Source: Paraburkholderia largidicola (GTDB taxonomy: Bacteria > Pseudomonadota > Gammaproteobacteria > Burkholderiales > Burkholderiaceae). From it: a stretch of DNA of 64,000 nucleotides. Shown here one piece after another: positions 1 to 9,132 of this stretch. Every line of letters starts with the position of its first letter. Positions within the stretch are counted from its first letter, which is position 1. The notes under the pieces are model-generated. The model was not told where the DNA came from. It did not search any database and was given only the letters and a program-made list of their open reading frames with translations. The DNA lies in assembly GCF_013426895.1 (NCBI RefSeq), contig NZ_AP023177.1, positions 372,001-436,000 on the forward strand. Reading direction: 5' to 3'. A program made the position numbers and the translations under genes.

Positions 1-744
1 CAGCGTCTCGAGCAAACCGACGAACGCAATGCTGACCGCCGTTTGCCACACGATTTTCAGCGTCCCCAGGTCAAACGGTACAGTCCACGCCGTGAGGCCT
101 GGCAGGTCCGCACGCACCGGCTGGCCCGCGCCGACTGTCGGCACGCCCCAGTGCGTCGCGAGCGCGAGGCCAGTGGCGACGACGATAGCGATCAGCGGCG
201 AAGGAATGACGCGCGTGAAACGCGGCGCGCCCAGCACGATCGCGAGCGTTATCGCAAAGAGGCTATAGACGGCGGGAGATTGATGCATCACGTGCGGTAG
301 CTGCGCACAGAAGATCAGGATGCCAAGCGCGTTGACGAAGCCGAGCATCACCGGCCGCGGAATGAAACGCACGATGCGTGCGAGGCCGAAGAGGCCAAAC
401 GCCGCCTGGATCAGCCCGCCGAGCAGCACGGCGGGAAGGATGTAGCCGGTCCCGTGCGTGTGCGCGAGCGGCCCGACCACGAGCGCAATGGAGCCCGCCG
501 CCGCCGTGACCATCGCCGGACGCCCGCCGGCCAGCGACATCACGACGAGCAGTACGACCGAGGCGAACAACGCGAAACGCGGTTCCACGCCCGAGATGAA
601 CGAGAACGAAATCACCTCGGGGATCAGCGCGAGGCTCGTGACCACGCCCGCAAGCACCTCACGCAGCCATTCGGCGCGCGACGCGGGCAATGCAATGCGC
701 GATGCGACGCGCGGTTTATCGATCCTGTTCGCAGGAGTTGTCAT
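1..744 (-). CDS. SulP-family inorganic anion (sulfate) transporter, partial
   Basis: Translation leftward from the ATG at 744 gives MTTPANRIDKPRVASRIALP, then hydrophobic segments with the SulP-type stretches VVTSLALIPEVISFSF and GGRPAMVTAAAGSIALV. SulP proteins are multi-span inner-membrane carriers for sulfate and related anions. About 248 residues are present and the C-terminal half, including any STAS domain, lies beyond the window edge. It lies 66 bp downstream of the FGE gene on the same strand, so it is probably the last gene of the sulfate-ester unit, moving the sulfate freed by the sulfatase. Direction of transport cannot be read from sequence. The family call is secure; the substrate is inferred from context. 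Confidence 0.85.
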   Translation of the reverse strand, partial: MTTPANRIDKPRVASRIALPASRAEWLREVLAGVVTSLALIPEVISFSFISGVEPRFALFASVVLLVVMSLAGGRPAMVTAAAGSIALVVGPLAHTHGTGYILPAVLLGGLIQAAFGLFGLARIVRFIPRPVMLGFVNALGILIFCAQLPHVMHQSPAVYSLFAITLAIVLGAPRFTRVIPSPLIAIVVATGLALATHWGVPTVGAGQPVRADLPGLTAWTVPFDLGTLKIVWQTAVSIAFVGLLETL

Positions 745-810
745 GACCCTATCCCGTTTGTTGACGACGTGGGGAGCGGCGTGGGCAGTGCCCGGCGGGC
801 GGCGCACGCG

Positions 811-1791
811 TCAGGCACGTACGACGCATCGAAAGCCGATGTGGCTCGTTGACGTGTCGAGCGTCTGGCCTTGGCGCGCGGCCGGCCGATAACGAAGGCA
901 ATAGTTCGGTGCGCACAGGTGCGAGCCGCCCTTCACCACGTGGCGCACGTTCGGATCGTCGAGCTTCGATGACGGAATGCAGCACGACTTCGTCTCTCCG
1001 GCGCTGGGCGCCTCGCCGTAGCGCGTGGCGGTCCACTCCCACACGTTGCCCGCGACGTCGTAAAGACCGTACCCGTTGGCGGAATACGACTTCACCGGCG
1101 ATGTGCGTTCGTAACCGTCGAGCCGCGTGTTCTGCCACGGAAACTCGCCTTGCCACGTGTTAGCCATCTGCCGGCCGTCCGGCGCGAACTCGTCGCCCCA
1201 CGGATAGACCGCGCCGTCGAGCCCGCCGCGCGCTGCGTATTCCCATTCGATTTCGGTCGGCAGGGCCTTGCCGGCCCATGCCGCATATGCGCTCGCATCC
1301 GCAAACGACACATGCACGACCGGATGATCCAGGAGTCCTTCGAGACCGCTTTCCGGGCCTTGCGGATGCCGCCAGCTCGCACCGGGCACATACGCCCACC
1401 ACTGCCGATAGTCGCCGCGCCTGACGCGCCCGGGCGGCTGCGTGAACACCAGCGACGCCGGACACAGCAGCGCGGGATCGGCCTGTGGATAAAGCGCGGG
1501 ATCGGGCTCGCGCTCGGCCGTCGTCAGATAGCCGGTCGCATCGACGAACGCAGCGAACTGCGCATTGGTGACCGGATGCGCGTCGATCCAGAAATCCGGC
1601 GCGCTCGCGCGCCGCGCCGGACGCTCTTCCCTGTAGAAGAGATCGGAACCCATCGTGAAGTCGCCGCCCACAATTCGCACCATGCCGTTGGTGCGGGCGG
1701 TTTCCGTCGCTGGGGCCTGTGCCGCTGCCTTTGCGGAAGAGCAGCAGCATGCACGCTTCGCGGGTCGTGCGTCCGTCGTCGGCGCGCTCAT
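811..1791 (-). CDS. Formylglycine-generating enzyme (sulfatase-activating oxidase)
   Basis: A 326-residue protein of the FGE/SUMF1 family, which oxidises the active-site Cys of type I sulfatases to formylglycine. The family core runs from GGDFTMGSD (about residue 42) to the C-terminal GFRCVVRA. The catalytic and copper-binding cysteines are visible as Cys293 and Cys298 in GGSHLCAPNYCLRYRPAAR. An N-terminal CCC run near residue 15 is a feature I recall from other bacterial FGEs. The start lies 4 nt after the stop of the Cys-type arylsulfatase, its evident substrate, so the two are probably translated from one message. An internal start at the MVRIVGG methionine is possible, but the upstream region keeps good coding character. 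Confidence 0.93.
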   Translation of the reverse strand: MSAPTTDARPAKRACCCSSAKAAAQAPATETARTNGMVRIVGGDFTMGSDLFYREERPARRASAPDFWIDAHPVTNAQFAAFVDATGYLTTAEREPDPALYPQADPALLCPASLVFTQPPGRVRRGDYRQWWAYVPGASWRHPQGPESGLEGLLDHPVVHVSFADASAYAAWAGKALPTEIEWEYAARGGLDGAVYPWGDEFAPDGRQMANTWQGEFPWQNTRLDGYERTSPVKSYSANGYGLYDVAGNVWEWTATRYGEAPSAGETKSCCIPSSKLDDPNVRHVVKGGSHLCAPNYCLRYRPAARQGQTLDTSTSHIGFRCVVRA

Positions 1792-1795
1792 CGCG

Positions 1796-3163
1796 TTAGG
1801 CGTTGAAGACCGACTTCGGGACGAAGTAGAGTTCCGAGCCGGGCGGAATCAGCTCTTCCTGCTTCACGCTATCCTCGAATTCGCGCACGACGCGATGCGC
1901 GTGTTGCATCACCCACCACCGCACATAACGCTGATTGACCGCTTCGCGCTCCTTCGGGTCCTCCTGCAGATGCGTGATCCGCGCGAAGCCAAGCGGCAGT
2001 TCGGGATCGTGGAAATGCTGCTGGCGTTTGAAGTTGATCTTGAAGTCCTTCCACTTCACCGCGTGCAGTTCGTCCTTGAGCCACACCATGCACGATTCGC
2101 GATTCGAGGTCGGCTGTTCGCCGAGGAAGAAGCGCGTCTGATCCTTGCCGTCGATGAGCCGGTCCTTCGGCGGCTCGGCGCCCGCGAAACTCAGCAGCGT
2201 CGTGAACATGTCGGTGACGTGCACCATCTCGTTGCTCTCGACGCCGGCCGGAATGCGGCCGGGCCAGCGCGCCAGGAGCGGCGTTCGGATGCCGCCTTCC
2301 GCCGAACTGAAGTAGGAGCCGTCGAAAAAGCCCCCTGTGCCGCGTCCCGCGAGATGGTCCTCGGCGCCGTTGTCGCCGCAGAGGATCACGATCGTGTCGT
2401 CGGCCACGCCGAGACGGTCCAGTTCGTCGAGCAGCACGCCGAAGTCGTGATCGAGCATCAGCAGGCAGTCGCCCCAGTCGCCGTTGGTACTCTTGCCCAC
2501 GAATTCGTCGCGCGGCGACATCGGGAAATGCATCAGCGAATGATTGAAGTACAGGAAAAACGGTTCGTCGTTCTTCACGCAGCGCTGCATGAAGTCGATG
2601 CCGCGTTTCTGGTATTCCAGGTCGCAGGTCTTCTTGGTTTCCATGGTGAGCTGCTCGTCGAGGAGCGGTTTCGTGCCCTTGCCCTTGAAACCCTCGTGCA
2701 TATATGAGTAGCCATCGCGCTCCGGCACATAGTGCGGATCTTCCAGCCACATGCACTCGTCGTACGTCCGCAGCGGACCGTACCACTCGTCGAAGCCGTG
2801 ATCCGTCGGGAACCGACCGTCCTCCGCGCCGATATGCCATTTGCCGAGACACGACGACTTATAGCCGCCCTTCGCCAGCAGTTCGGCAATCGTGATTTCC
2901 CACGTCACTAGGCCGCCGCCGTTGCCTCCGAGCGCGATCGTGTGATTGCCCGAACGGATTGGATAGCGGCCCGTCATCAGCGCGGAGCGTGTGGGCGTGC
3001 ACTGCGGTTCAACCACGTAGTGGGTCAGCTTGGTGCCCTCCTTGCTGAACGCGTCGATGCGCTTCGTATCCGCGCCGCGCAGCTTGCCACCGCCATAGCA
3101 GCCCAGTTCGCCCATGCCCAGATTGTCGACGTGGAAGAACAGGATGTTGGGTTTCTTGCTCAT
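1796..3163 (-). CDS. atsA: Arylsulfatase, Cys-type, cytoplasmic
   Basis: A 455-residue type I sulfatase that hydrolyses sulfate esters to alcohol and sulfate. The formylglycine motif is C55-T-P-T-R59 followed by SALMTGR, fitting the Cys-type consensus C-x-P-x-R. Metal ligands begin at HVDNLG (D13, N14; many relatives have Asp-Asp here). No signal peptide is visible, so the enzyme should act in the cytoplasm on imported esters, like AtsA of Pseudomonas. The maturase gene follows after 4 nt, and ABC-transporter genes precede it by 100 bp on the same strand. Family and maturation route are firm; aryl rather than alkyl substrate is inferred from family resemblance. Confidence 0.92.
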   Translation of the reverse strand: MSKKPNILFFHVDNLGMGELGCYGGGKLRGADTKRIDAFSKEGTKLTHYVVEPQCTPTRSALMTGRYPIRSGNHTIALGGNGGGLVTWEITIAELLAKGGYKSSCLGKWHIGAEDGRFPTDHGFDEWYGPLRTYDECMWLEDPHYVPERDGYSYMHEGFKGKGTKPLLDEQLTMETKKTCDLEYQKRGIDFMQRCVKNDEPFFLYFNHSLMHFPMSPRDEFVGKSTNGDWGDCLLMLDHDFGVLLDELDRLGVADDTIVILCGDNGAEDHLAGRGTGGFFDGSYFSSAEGGIRTPLLARWPGRIPAGVESNEMVHVTDMFTTLLSFAGAEPPKDRLIDGKDQTRFFLGEQPTSNRESCMVWLKDELHAVKWKDFKINFKRQQHFHDPELPLGFARITHLQEDPKEREAVNQRYVRWWVMQHAHRVVREFEDSVKQEELIPPGSELYFVPKSVFNA

Positions 3164-3263
3164 TGCAAAACTCCATCTGTCGGAAGCGCTATCCCCCGCT
3201 CCCGGTTAGGGATACTGATCAACAAAAATGCCGGCGCTCTTCGATCCGCCGTGCATGAAGCCC

Positions 3264-4124
3264 TCAAAGCATTTCTTCGACGCCGTTCGGGCCCATCTCG
3301 ATGCCGAAACCGTCGACGCCGCCGGACGCCAGCTCCGATCCCATCGCGGCGAGCGACTCTTCGCGGATCAGGTTCTTCAGCCTGTGAACCAGTTCGACAA
3401 ACTCGGGCGTGTCGAACATCGCCGGAGTGCGCGGACGAGGCAACGGCACGCGGATTTCCGCCTTGACACGGCCGGGCCGCGCCGTCATTACGTAGACGCG
3501 ATCGGACAGAAACACCGCCTCCTCGATGTCGTGCGTGATGAACAGCACTGAAAGCCGGAAGCGTTGCCACATGTTCGTCAGGATTTCCTGCATGACGGTA
3601 CGCGTCTGCGTGTCGAGCGCTCCGAACGGCTCGTCCATCAGCAACACCTGCGGATTGGCCGCGAGCGCGCGAACGATGCCTATGCGCTGCTTCATGCCGC
3701 CCGACAGTTGATCCGGATAGTGGTTCTCAAACGCAAGTAATCCGGCGAGACCCAGCAGCGTACGGGCGGTGCTTTCCCGCTTTGCACGTGATACGCCCGC
3801 CATCTTCTGGCCGAACTCGACGTTCTCGCGTACCCTTAGCCAGGGAAACAGCGAATACTGCTGAAACACCACGCCGCGGTCCGCGCCGGGCTTCCTGATC
3901 GGCACGCCATCCAGCGTGGCCGTGCCGCGCGTCGGCTTCGTGAAGCCCGCCACGATGCTCAGCAGCGAAGACTTTCCGCAGCCCGATGGCCCGATCAGCG
4001 AAACGAACTCGTGCGGCTCGACGGTGATGGAAACATCCTTCACGGCCTCGGTCTGCGCGTCGCCCGACCCGAACACGACGCCAACGTTGCGGCAGTCGAT
4101 CCGACCTTTGTTGGTTTTGCTCAT
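3264..4124 (-). CDS. ABC transporter ATPase, sulfate-ester/sulfonate type
   Basis: A 286-residue nucleotide-binding subunit of the SsuB/TauB/AtsC group. Walker A is GPSGCGKS (residues 45-52), the signature is LSGGMKQR (140-147), and Walker B with D-loop is LLMDEPFGALD (161-171). The reading frame stays open upstream to 4574, but that part is antisense shadow of the permease. The ATG at 4124 (MSKTNKGRID) overlaps the permease stop as ATGA, which fixes the start. It powers import with the two genes upstream. An AtsC-like role is inferred from the sulfatase 100 bp downstream. Confidence 0.92.
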   Translation of the reverse strand: MSKTNKGRIDCRNVGVVFGSGDAQTEAVKDVSITVEPHEFVSLIGPSGCGKSSLLSIVAGFTKPTRGTATLDGVPIRKPGADRGVVFQQYSLFPWLRVRENVEFGQKMAGVSRAKRESTARTLLGLAGLLAFENHYPDQLSGGMKQRIGIVRALAANPQVLLMDEPFGALDTQTRTVMQEILTNMWQRFRLSVLFITHDIEEAVFLSDRVYVMTARPGRVKAEIRVPLPRPRTPAMFDTPEFVELVHRLKNLIREESLAAMGSELASGGVDGFGIEMGPNGVEEML

Positions 4125-5005
4125 TTGCGCGCTCCGTTCATGTATGCGAGCCACGGCGTCGACCACTGACCGACGAGGCGGATTGCGCCGCCGCACAGCA
4201 GACCAAGCGTACCGATCGTAATCATGCCGAGCACGATGGCCGGATAATCGACCAGCGAATAAGCCTCCCACGTGTAGTAGCCGACGCCATACTGCCCTGA
4301 GATCATCTCCGCCGCTATCAGCGATACCCACGCGACGCCCATACCCACCGTGAGGCCCGTGAAGATGTTCGGCAGCACACCCGGGAGAATCACATGCCAG
4401 AACAACTGCGCTTCGCTCGCACCGAGACATCGGCCCGCGCGCAGCAACACGCTGTCGAGCGATTCGACGCCGTCCACCGTGTTGAGCAGGACAGGATAGA
4501 ACGCGCCTATAAAAGTGATGAACACGATCGACGATTCGGTGGTCGGCCACAGCATGATCGACAGCGGCACCCACGCGATCGCGGGGATCGGGCGCATCAC
4601 TTCGATCGCCGGCATCAGCAGTTGGCTCACGATACGATAACGCCCGATCAGCAGCCCGAGGCCCACGCCAGACAGCAGCGCGATAAAAAAGCCGGCGAAA
4701 ATGCGCCGTACGCTACTGCCGACGTCAACCGCAAACTTGTGCGAGCCGATGATGTGACGGGCCTCGCGAAACACGTCGAGCGGCGTCGGCACGTCCTGGA
4801 AGCGAATGTAGAACTGCACCCGGTAACGCGTGGCGAGATACCAGAGCACGAACAGCACGCCTATCGACACGCTGGCCAGCGCAGCCTTCGTGCCGAGCGC
4901 GCGGGCGCTGCCGGGCGACGGTGCGAACAGGCGACGTATTTTTGGCGGCCGCACGGACGGCGTGGGCGCACCGCTGTCGACGTTCAGATCAAACAACCGT
5001 TCCAT
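4121..5005 (-). CDS. ABC transporter permease, sulfate-ester/sulfonate type
   Basis: A 294-residue inner-membrane protein of the SsuC/TauC/AtsB permease family. Six hydrophobic spans can be traced, beginning at VSIGVLFVLWYLAT (about residue 46). The cytoplasmic EAA-type loop that meets the ATPase is visible as GASEAQLFWHVILPGVLPNI. The gene overlaps the ATPase gene by 4 nt and starts 1 nt after the binding-protein stop, so the three genes are transcribed and probably translated together. The ligand is inferred from neighbours: a sulfate ester, given the adjacent sulfatase and maturase. Confidence 0.92.
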   Translation of the reverse strand: MERLFDLNVDSGAPTPSVRPPKIRRLFAPSPGSARALGTKAALASVSIGVLFVLWYLATRYRVQFYIRFQDVPTPLDVFREARHIIGSHKFAVDVGSSVRRIFAGFFIALLSGVGLGLLIGRYRIVSQLLMPAIEVMRPIPAIAWVPLSIMLWPTTESSIVFITFIGAFYPVLLNTVDGVESLDSVLLRAGRCLGASEAQLFWHVILPGVLPNIFTGLTVGMGVAWVSLIAAEMISGQYGVGYYTWEAYSLVDYPAIVLGMITIGTLGLLCGGAIRLVGQWSTPWLAYMNGARK

Positions 5006-5006
5006 G

Positions 5007-6446
5007 TCACTTTTCTCCTTTACGGGCGGCGTTCAACGCCTGTGTATAGTCGACCACCCTCGCGCCCGACTTCTTCGCGCTCGCTTCGGCATCGCGCTTG
5101 AGGAGGAACGGCTGGATGTCCGGCTTCGCCTTGTCCGCGCCGCCGAGCGTGTAGAACGCGGCGTCCGCAAAAACCTTCACTCCGAGCCTGCCATCCATCA
5201 GATAGACCGCATCGAGTTTTCTGCCCTGCGCGTGGTACTGATCGACGCCCGCGAGCGTACAGGCCGCCGAGCTGAACGAAACGATGTTACCGCCGTCAAT
5301 CCAGATCTGTCCGGCCCGCGACGGATCGGCAATCGGCGCGTGGCAAAGGGTGTCGGTTCCCTCGACCTGATAGTTCGAAAAGCTTGCGAGCTGCGCATCG
5401 TAGTTGCGACCGGTTTCTCTGAACGCTTCGCGTACGAACGAATCGTCGACCCACTTGTCGATGTCGAGATCCTTCACCATTTCGAGCTTCTTGAGCACTG
5501 CGTAGTCCTTTTTCAACGCGGCGACCCAGCGCGGCTTGATGGTCGGATCGAGCGTGTCGATGCCGCCGGGACCGAGGAAGATGTAGGCGACCTCCTTGTT
5601 CACCCCCGTCCACGATTGAATCTTTTCCGCCGCCTGTACCGGATTTTTCCGGACCCAGTCATTCGCATCCATCAACGCCTTGATATAGGCGGTTACGATC
5701 TCCGGATACTTCTGTCCGAAGTCCTTGCGGATTACGACGCCATGAAACGTCGGCTGCCCGGTCTCGACGCCGTCGAAGATCTTCCGTGCGTATCCGCGAA
5801 AAGGCAGCAGCTCCCCGAACGGCACGAAATCCGCATGTGCGTCGACGCGGCTTTCCTGGATGCTGGTGCTGCCCACTTCCGGGGACTGATTGGTGAGCGA
5901 AAAGTAATCGCTCGGCAATCCGCGGCTTTGCAGCGCGGCGAGCACCATGCCGTGCGCGGCGGAGCCGAACGGGACTGAGACGCGCTTGCCCTTCAGGTCG
6001 TTAAGATCGTAGTACGGCGAATTCTTCGGTACCACCACGCCGTTGCCTCCGCCGAGCGCGTTGTACGCAAGCACTGCGACGAGTTCGGTATCGTTGCCGG
6101 TTGCATGGCCCGTCGCGCCGTTCACGAGCAGCGGATAATCGCCCATCATCCCGATCTGCAGCTTGCCCGCAATCATGCCGTTCGTGATCGGTGGCCCGGA
6201 CGTCGCGTTCTGCCAGGTCACGTTGTACGTGACGTCCTTGTACTTGCCGGTGTGTGGCAGATATCTGTTCAGCAAGCCCAATTGCTTGATGATGATGCCG
6301 CCCGTAACCGTGTTGGTCGTCGTATCCTGGGTACCGATGCCGATGTCGATCGATTCGGCGTGCGCGTTGCCAGTACCCGCCAGCACGGCTCCCATCGCGA
6401 CGAGCGAACTGCATAACGCACAGCCTGTCAAATCCCTGATTCGCAT
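5007..6446 (-). CDS. Periplasmic substrate-binding protein, AtsR-like
   Basis: A 479-residue binding protein, larger than the usual 320-residue SsuA/TauA proteins and in the size range of AtsR-type sulfate-ester receptors (recalled). A signal peptide is clear: basic MRIRD, a hydrophobic stretch and an Ala-x-Ala cleavage site around GNAHA/ESID (residue 30). The middle carries family segments such as LKGKRVSVPFGSAAHG. The ORF extends to 6536, but the ATG at 6446 has an AAGG motif just upstream and starts the signal peptide. It is the first gene of the leftward unit. Exact ligand is unproven. Confidence 0.88.
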   Translation of the reverse strand: MRIRDLTGCALCSSLVAMGAVLAGTGNAHAESIDIGIGTQDTTTNTVTGGIIIKQLGLLNRYLPHTGKYKDVTYNVTWQNATSGPPITNGMIAGKLQIGMMGDYPLLVNGATGHATGNDTELVAVLAYNALGGGNGVVVPKNSPYYDLNDLKGKRVSVPFGSAAHGMVLAALQSRGLPSDYFSLTNQSPEVGSTSIQESRVDAHADFVPFGELLPFRGYARKIFDGVETGQPTFHGVVIRKDFGQKYPEIVTAYIKALMDANDWVRKNPVQAAEKIQSWTGVNKEVAYIFLGPGGIDTLDPTIKPRWVAALKKDYAVLKKLEMVKDLDIDKWVDDSFVREAFRETGRNYDAQLASFSNYQVEGTDTLCHAPIADPSRAGQIWIDGGNIVSFSSAACTLAGVDQYHAQGRKLDAVYLMDGRLGVKVFADAAFYTLGGADKAKPDIQPFLLKRDAEASAKKSGARVVDYTQALNAARKGEK

Positions 6447-6554
6447 GATGTAACCTTGAAGATTGAATGACATGAGATCGCGCAGCCTGGCCCATGTCGG
6501 ACAATGACAACCGGAACGCCGAAACGGCGCCCGCATCTGATCGGGTCGGAGTCC

Positions 6555-7352
6555 TTAGCTTGTGGCGCCGACGGCCTGCCTCTCGACGTGGACCTTGAAC
6601 TGGAAAGCATCTCCCCGGTAATACAGCTCCTCATATTCGAGCGGCGCGCCAGCGCTCGTGTGAATCACGCGCTCTATGAACAGAATCGGCGCGCCCTCCT
6701 CCACGCCGAGCACTTTGCACAATTCGTCGGTGGCGAGAAGCGAGCACATCTGAAGATCGGCGTGTCCCAGCACGATCTGGCAGTCGTTTTCGAGCACCGT
6801 AAACACGTCGCGATTCGTCAGGTCGGCCTTCGCGACGCGCAAACCGATTTCGGACGGCAGATACGACACGTCGAGCGAAATGGGCGCGCGGCTCAAGAAG
6901 CGCAGCCGCCTCAATTCGACGACCCGCGCGCCGCATGCGATTCGGTCGCGAACATGCCTCGGCGGCACGATACTGCGCAGCGACAGCACCTTCGAATGCG
7001 TTTCATAGCCCATCTGGCGCATCGACGCTCCGAAGCCCTGCAGGCTGCCGAGATCCTGAAACGCGCGCGGACGCGAGACGTACGTCCCCTTGCCATGAAT
7101 ACGGAAGACGAGCCCCTCGTTCTGCAGATTGCCGAGTGCCTGACGTGCCGTGATTCGGCTAACGTTGAAGGCTTTCATCAGTTCGCTTTCGGAAGGCATC
7201 TGCTGATTCGGCCGGTACTTTCCCCCCAGAATCCGATCGCGCAGGATGTCGGCAATCTGCATATACATTGGGCCGGGCGCGCCGAGATGTATCGGCGGTC
7301 CGTCCTCGGGCATGGTGCTCGTCGCAGGTGCGGGAAAGTCGTCCACGTGCAT
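6555..7352 (-). CDS. GntR-family regulator, HutC/UTRA type
   Basis: A 265-residue regulator with an N-terminal winged helix (about residues 30-95, with MPSESELMKAFNVSRITARQ) and a C-terminal UTRA ligand domain (about 115-260). It sits just upstream of the binding-protein gene on the same strand, with 108 bp between them, so it is a natural candidate regulator of the sulfate-ester operon. A second close relative lies at 8338 on the other strand; the two share HGKG(T/S)(Y/F)VS and the SLQGF segment, so they are paralogues. The ligand may be a sulfate ester or derivative, but nothing in the sequence shows this. Confidence 0.9.
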   Translation of the reverse strand: MHVDDFPAPATSTMPEDGPPIHLGAPGPMYMQIADILRDRILGGKYRPNQQMPSESELMKAFNVSRITARQALGNLQNEGLVFRIHGKGTYVSRPRAFQDLGSLQGFGASMRQMGYETHSKVLSLRSIVPPRHVRDRIACGARVVELRRLRFLSRAPISLDVSYLPSEIGLRVAKADLTNRDVFTVLENDCQIVLGHADLQMCSLLATDELCKVLGVEEGAPILFIERVIHTSAGAPLEYEELYYRGDAFQFKVHVERQAVGATS

Positions 7353-7543
7353 GGCAGTAGTTATAACTCGTCATTACAAGTTGCCTTTGATAAGGCAAGA
7401 GCTGTGCCAACGTTTCCGTCGCGTAAACCGCCGTATTTTCGGATTTCGCTACCGACCTTTTGCCCCACAAGCGAACTTGGCTGCGGCGTTCGGTGCAGGA
7501 GCGTTTCCGACTGGTGCACACTTCGCGCGCGTCCCGTCAGTGT

Positions 7544-8155
7544 TCAGATCCATGCGAGCGTTTTAAAGCGCAGCAGCAGCGAGAGGCCGACCGCCGTCGT
7601 CATGAACGGCGCGACGCGGGCCGCCGCAATGCGCAGCGCGTGGATCGACACCCGTGAGCGCACCGTGAAGAACGCACAGGCGCACAGCGCGGCCGTCAGC
7701 AGAACGAAGTCTGCCGCGACCCACGCCACGTCGGCCGGCGCGCGGCCCGCGAACAGACTCGAATAGACCAGGACATTGTCGACCGCGCCGGACGTGGCAA
7801 CGAGACCCACGGTCGCGACACGAGCCGGTCGCCCTTTCCCGGAGAATGTCCCATGCGTGGGCTCAGGCATGCCGGCGTCGCCGGCCCGACGCAACCCCAC
7901 GATGCCCTTCAGCCCGACGACGAGCGGCACGACGCCCGCAAGCCCGACGAACGGGGTGTCGGAGCGCCATCCCAACTGTCCGATCGCGAGGGAAAGCGCG
8001 ACCTGCACCCCCACGCTGACGAATTGCCCCGCGGCGACCTCCATCGCGCGATAGCGCGCGTTGCCGAAGAAGACGAGCAGAAGCGAGTAACCGTCGACGT
8101 TGGTCGACAGGTACGCGGCCGTCGCCGCCATCATCAAGGTAGAGAGCCCGTTCAA
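7544..8155 (-). CDS. Cadmium-resistance-transporter (CadD-like) family membrane protein
   Basis: A 203-residue hydrophobic protein with about five membrane spans and the family N-terminus, including AAYLSTNVDGYSLLLVFF (residues 14-31). Members export cadmium or act in related transport and small-molecule efflux; the substrate here is unknown. The longest frame starts at TTG 8155, with GGAG six bases upstream. An ATG at 8134 (MMAATAAYLS) is an alternative that would trim seven residues. It lies between two GntR paralogues and is divergent from the second. No metal-sensor gene adjoins it, so metal efflux is only a family-level suggestion. Confidence 0.75.
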   Translation of the reverse strand: MNGLSTLMMAATAAYLSTNVDGYSLLLVFFGNARYRAMEVAAGQFVSVGVQVALSLAIGQLGWRSDTPFVGLAGVVPLVVGLKGIVGLRRAGDAGMPEPTHGTFSGKGRPARVATVGLVATSGAVDNVLVYSSLFAGRAPADVAWVAADFVLLTAALCACAFFTVRSRVSIHALRIAAARVAPFMTTAVGLSLLLRFKTLAWI

Positions 8156-8292
8156 CGCCTGCTCCCGTCTTGTCCGGCTCGTCGCGAGGCGCGTCTGGAT
8201 CTTTCCCTCATGGCAAAACCCCCTTGTTATTACATGATATGTTCACACTACGCAAATACGATGCCATCCAGCGCACAGCCGGCACGCAACGG

Positions 8293-8298
8293 TATAAT
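8293..8298 (+). promoter_or_regulatory. Candidate -10 element upstream of second GntR gene
   Basis: A perfect TATAAT lies at 8293-8298, 39 bp before the chosen ATG at 8338. No convincing -35 box was found 16-18 bp upstream. The element argues against the longer in-frame starts at 8170 and 8224, which would lie upstream of transcription. Confidence 0.35.
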
Positions 8299-8337
8299 CT
8301 TTTGAAATCAAAACCGCACGATGCGGCCCCATCGAAC

Positions 8338-9132
8338 ATGCCCAACCTCCACCCGCCATTCGAGCTCGACTCCCCGATCCCGCTCTATCAGCAGATAAAG
8401 GAAAAGCTACGTAGCGGCATTCTCGACGGCACCTACGGGCCTCACTGCCGGATGCCGTCCGAGAGCGAACTCCAGGAGATGTTCGACGTCAGCCGCATCA
8501 CCATTCGGCAGGCGCTTGGCGATTTGCAGAAAGAAGGCCTGATTTTCAAGGTGCACGGCAAAGGCTCGTTCGTCTCCCAGCCGAAAGCCTCGCAGAACAT
8601 CACCTCGCTGCAAGGCTTTGCCGAAGCGATGTCGAGCGAAGGGCACGAGATTTCCAATCGGGTGGTGTCATTCGAGTTCGTGCCCGCGAGCACGCAGGTC
8701 GCGGCCAAGCTCGAACTGGATGAAGGGACGCCCGTCGCAGAGATACATCGCGTACGGCTGCTGAACCGCAAGCCCACGTCGTACGAGATTACGTTCGTGC
8801 CCGAGCCGCTCGGCAAAAGGCTTCAGCGCGCGGACCTGATAACAAGAGACATTTTCCTGATTCTCGAAAACGACTGCGGCATAGCGCTTGGCAGCGCGGA
8901 CCTAGCCATCGACGCGACGGCAGCGACGCCCGCGATAGCGCTCGCCCTCGAAGCTCGCAAGGGGGCGCCGCTGCTGCAGGTCGAGCGCCTGACCTACGAC
9001 GCCGCCAAACGTCCGATCGACTTTGAATACCTATACTTCAAGAGCGGGACGTTCCAGTACCGGCTGAAAGTGGACCGCAAGCGGTCGGCCGACGCGCGTG
9101 GCAAGCGCCAAGCCACGGAAGCGAAGGCGTGA
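8338..9132 (+). CDS. GntR-family regulator, HutC/UTRA type (paralogue)
   Basis: A 264-residue protein from the ATG at 8338 (MPNLHPPFELDSPIPLYQQI). The winged helix spans about residues 12-80, with MPSESELQEMFDVSRITIRQ, and a UTRA domain follows (about 95-250). The frame is open back to 8170, but the upstream part lacks family similarity, a TATAAT falls inside it, and the short form matches the 265-residue length of the paralogue at 6555. It is divergent from the CadD-like gene, which it may regulate. The effector is unknown. Confidence 0.9.
   Translation: MPNLHPPFELDSPIPLYQQIKEKLRSGILDGTYGPHCRMPSESELQEMFDVSRITIRQALGDLQKEGLIFKVHGKGSFVSQPKASQNITSLQGFAEAMSSEGHEISNRVVSFEFVPASTQVAAKLELDEGTPVAEIHRVRLLNRKPTSYEITFVPEPLGKRLQRADLITRDIFLILENDCGIALGSADLAIDATAATPAIALALEARKGAPLLQVERLTYDAAKRPIDFEYLYFKSGTFQYRLKVDRKRSADARGKRQATEAKA

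Noticed and set aside
1655..2707. Rightward 350-codon open frame
   Set aside because: It lies opposite the arylsulfatase gene, whose motifs are unmistakable; the frame is a GC-rich shadow.
4125..4574. Upstream extension of the ABC ATPase frame (436 residues)
   Set aside because: The added 150 residues are antisense-frame shadow of the permease and have no ABC features; the ATGA overlap at 4121-4124 fixes the real start.
4830..5978. Rightward 382-codon open frame
   Set aside because: It is antisense to the binding-protein gene and has no family resemblance.
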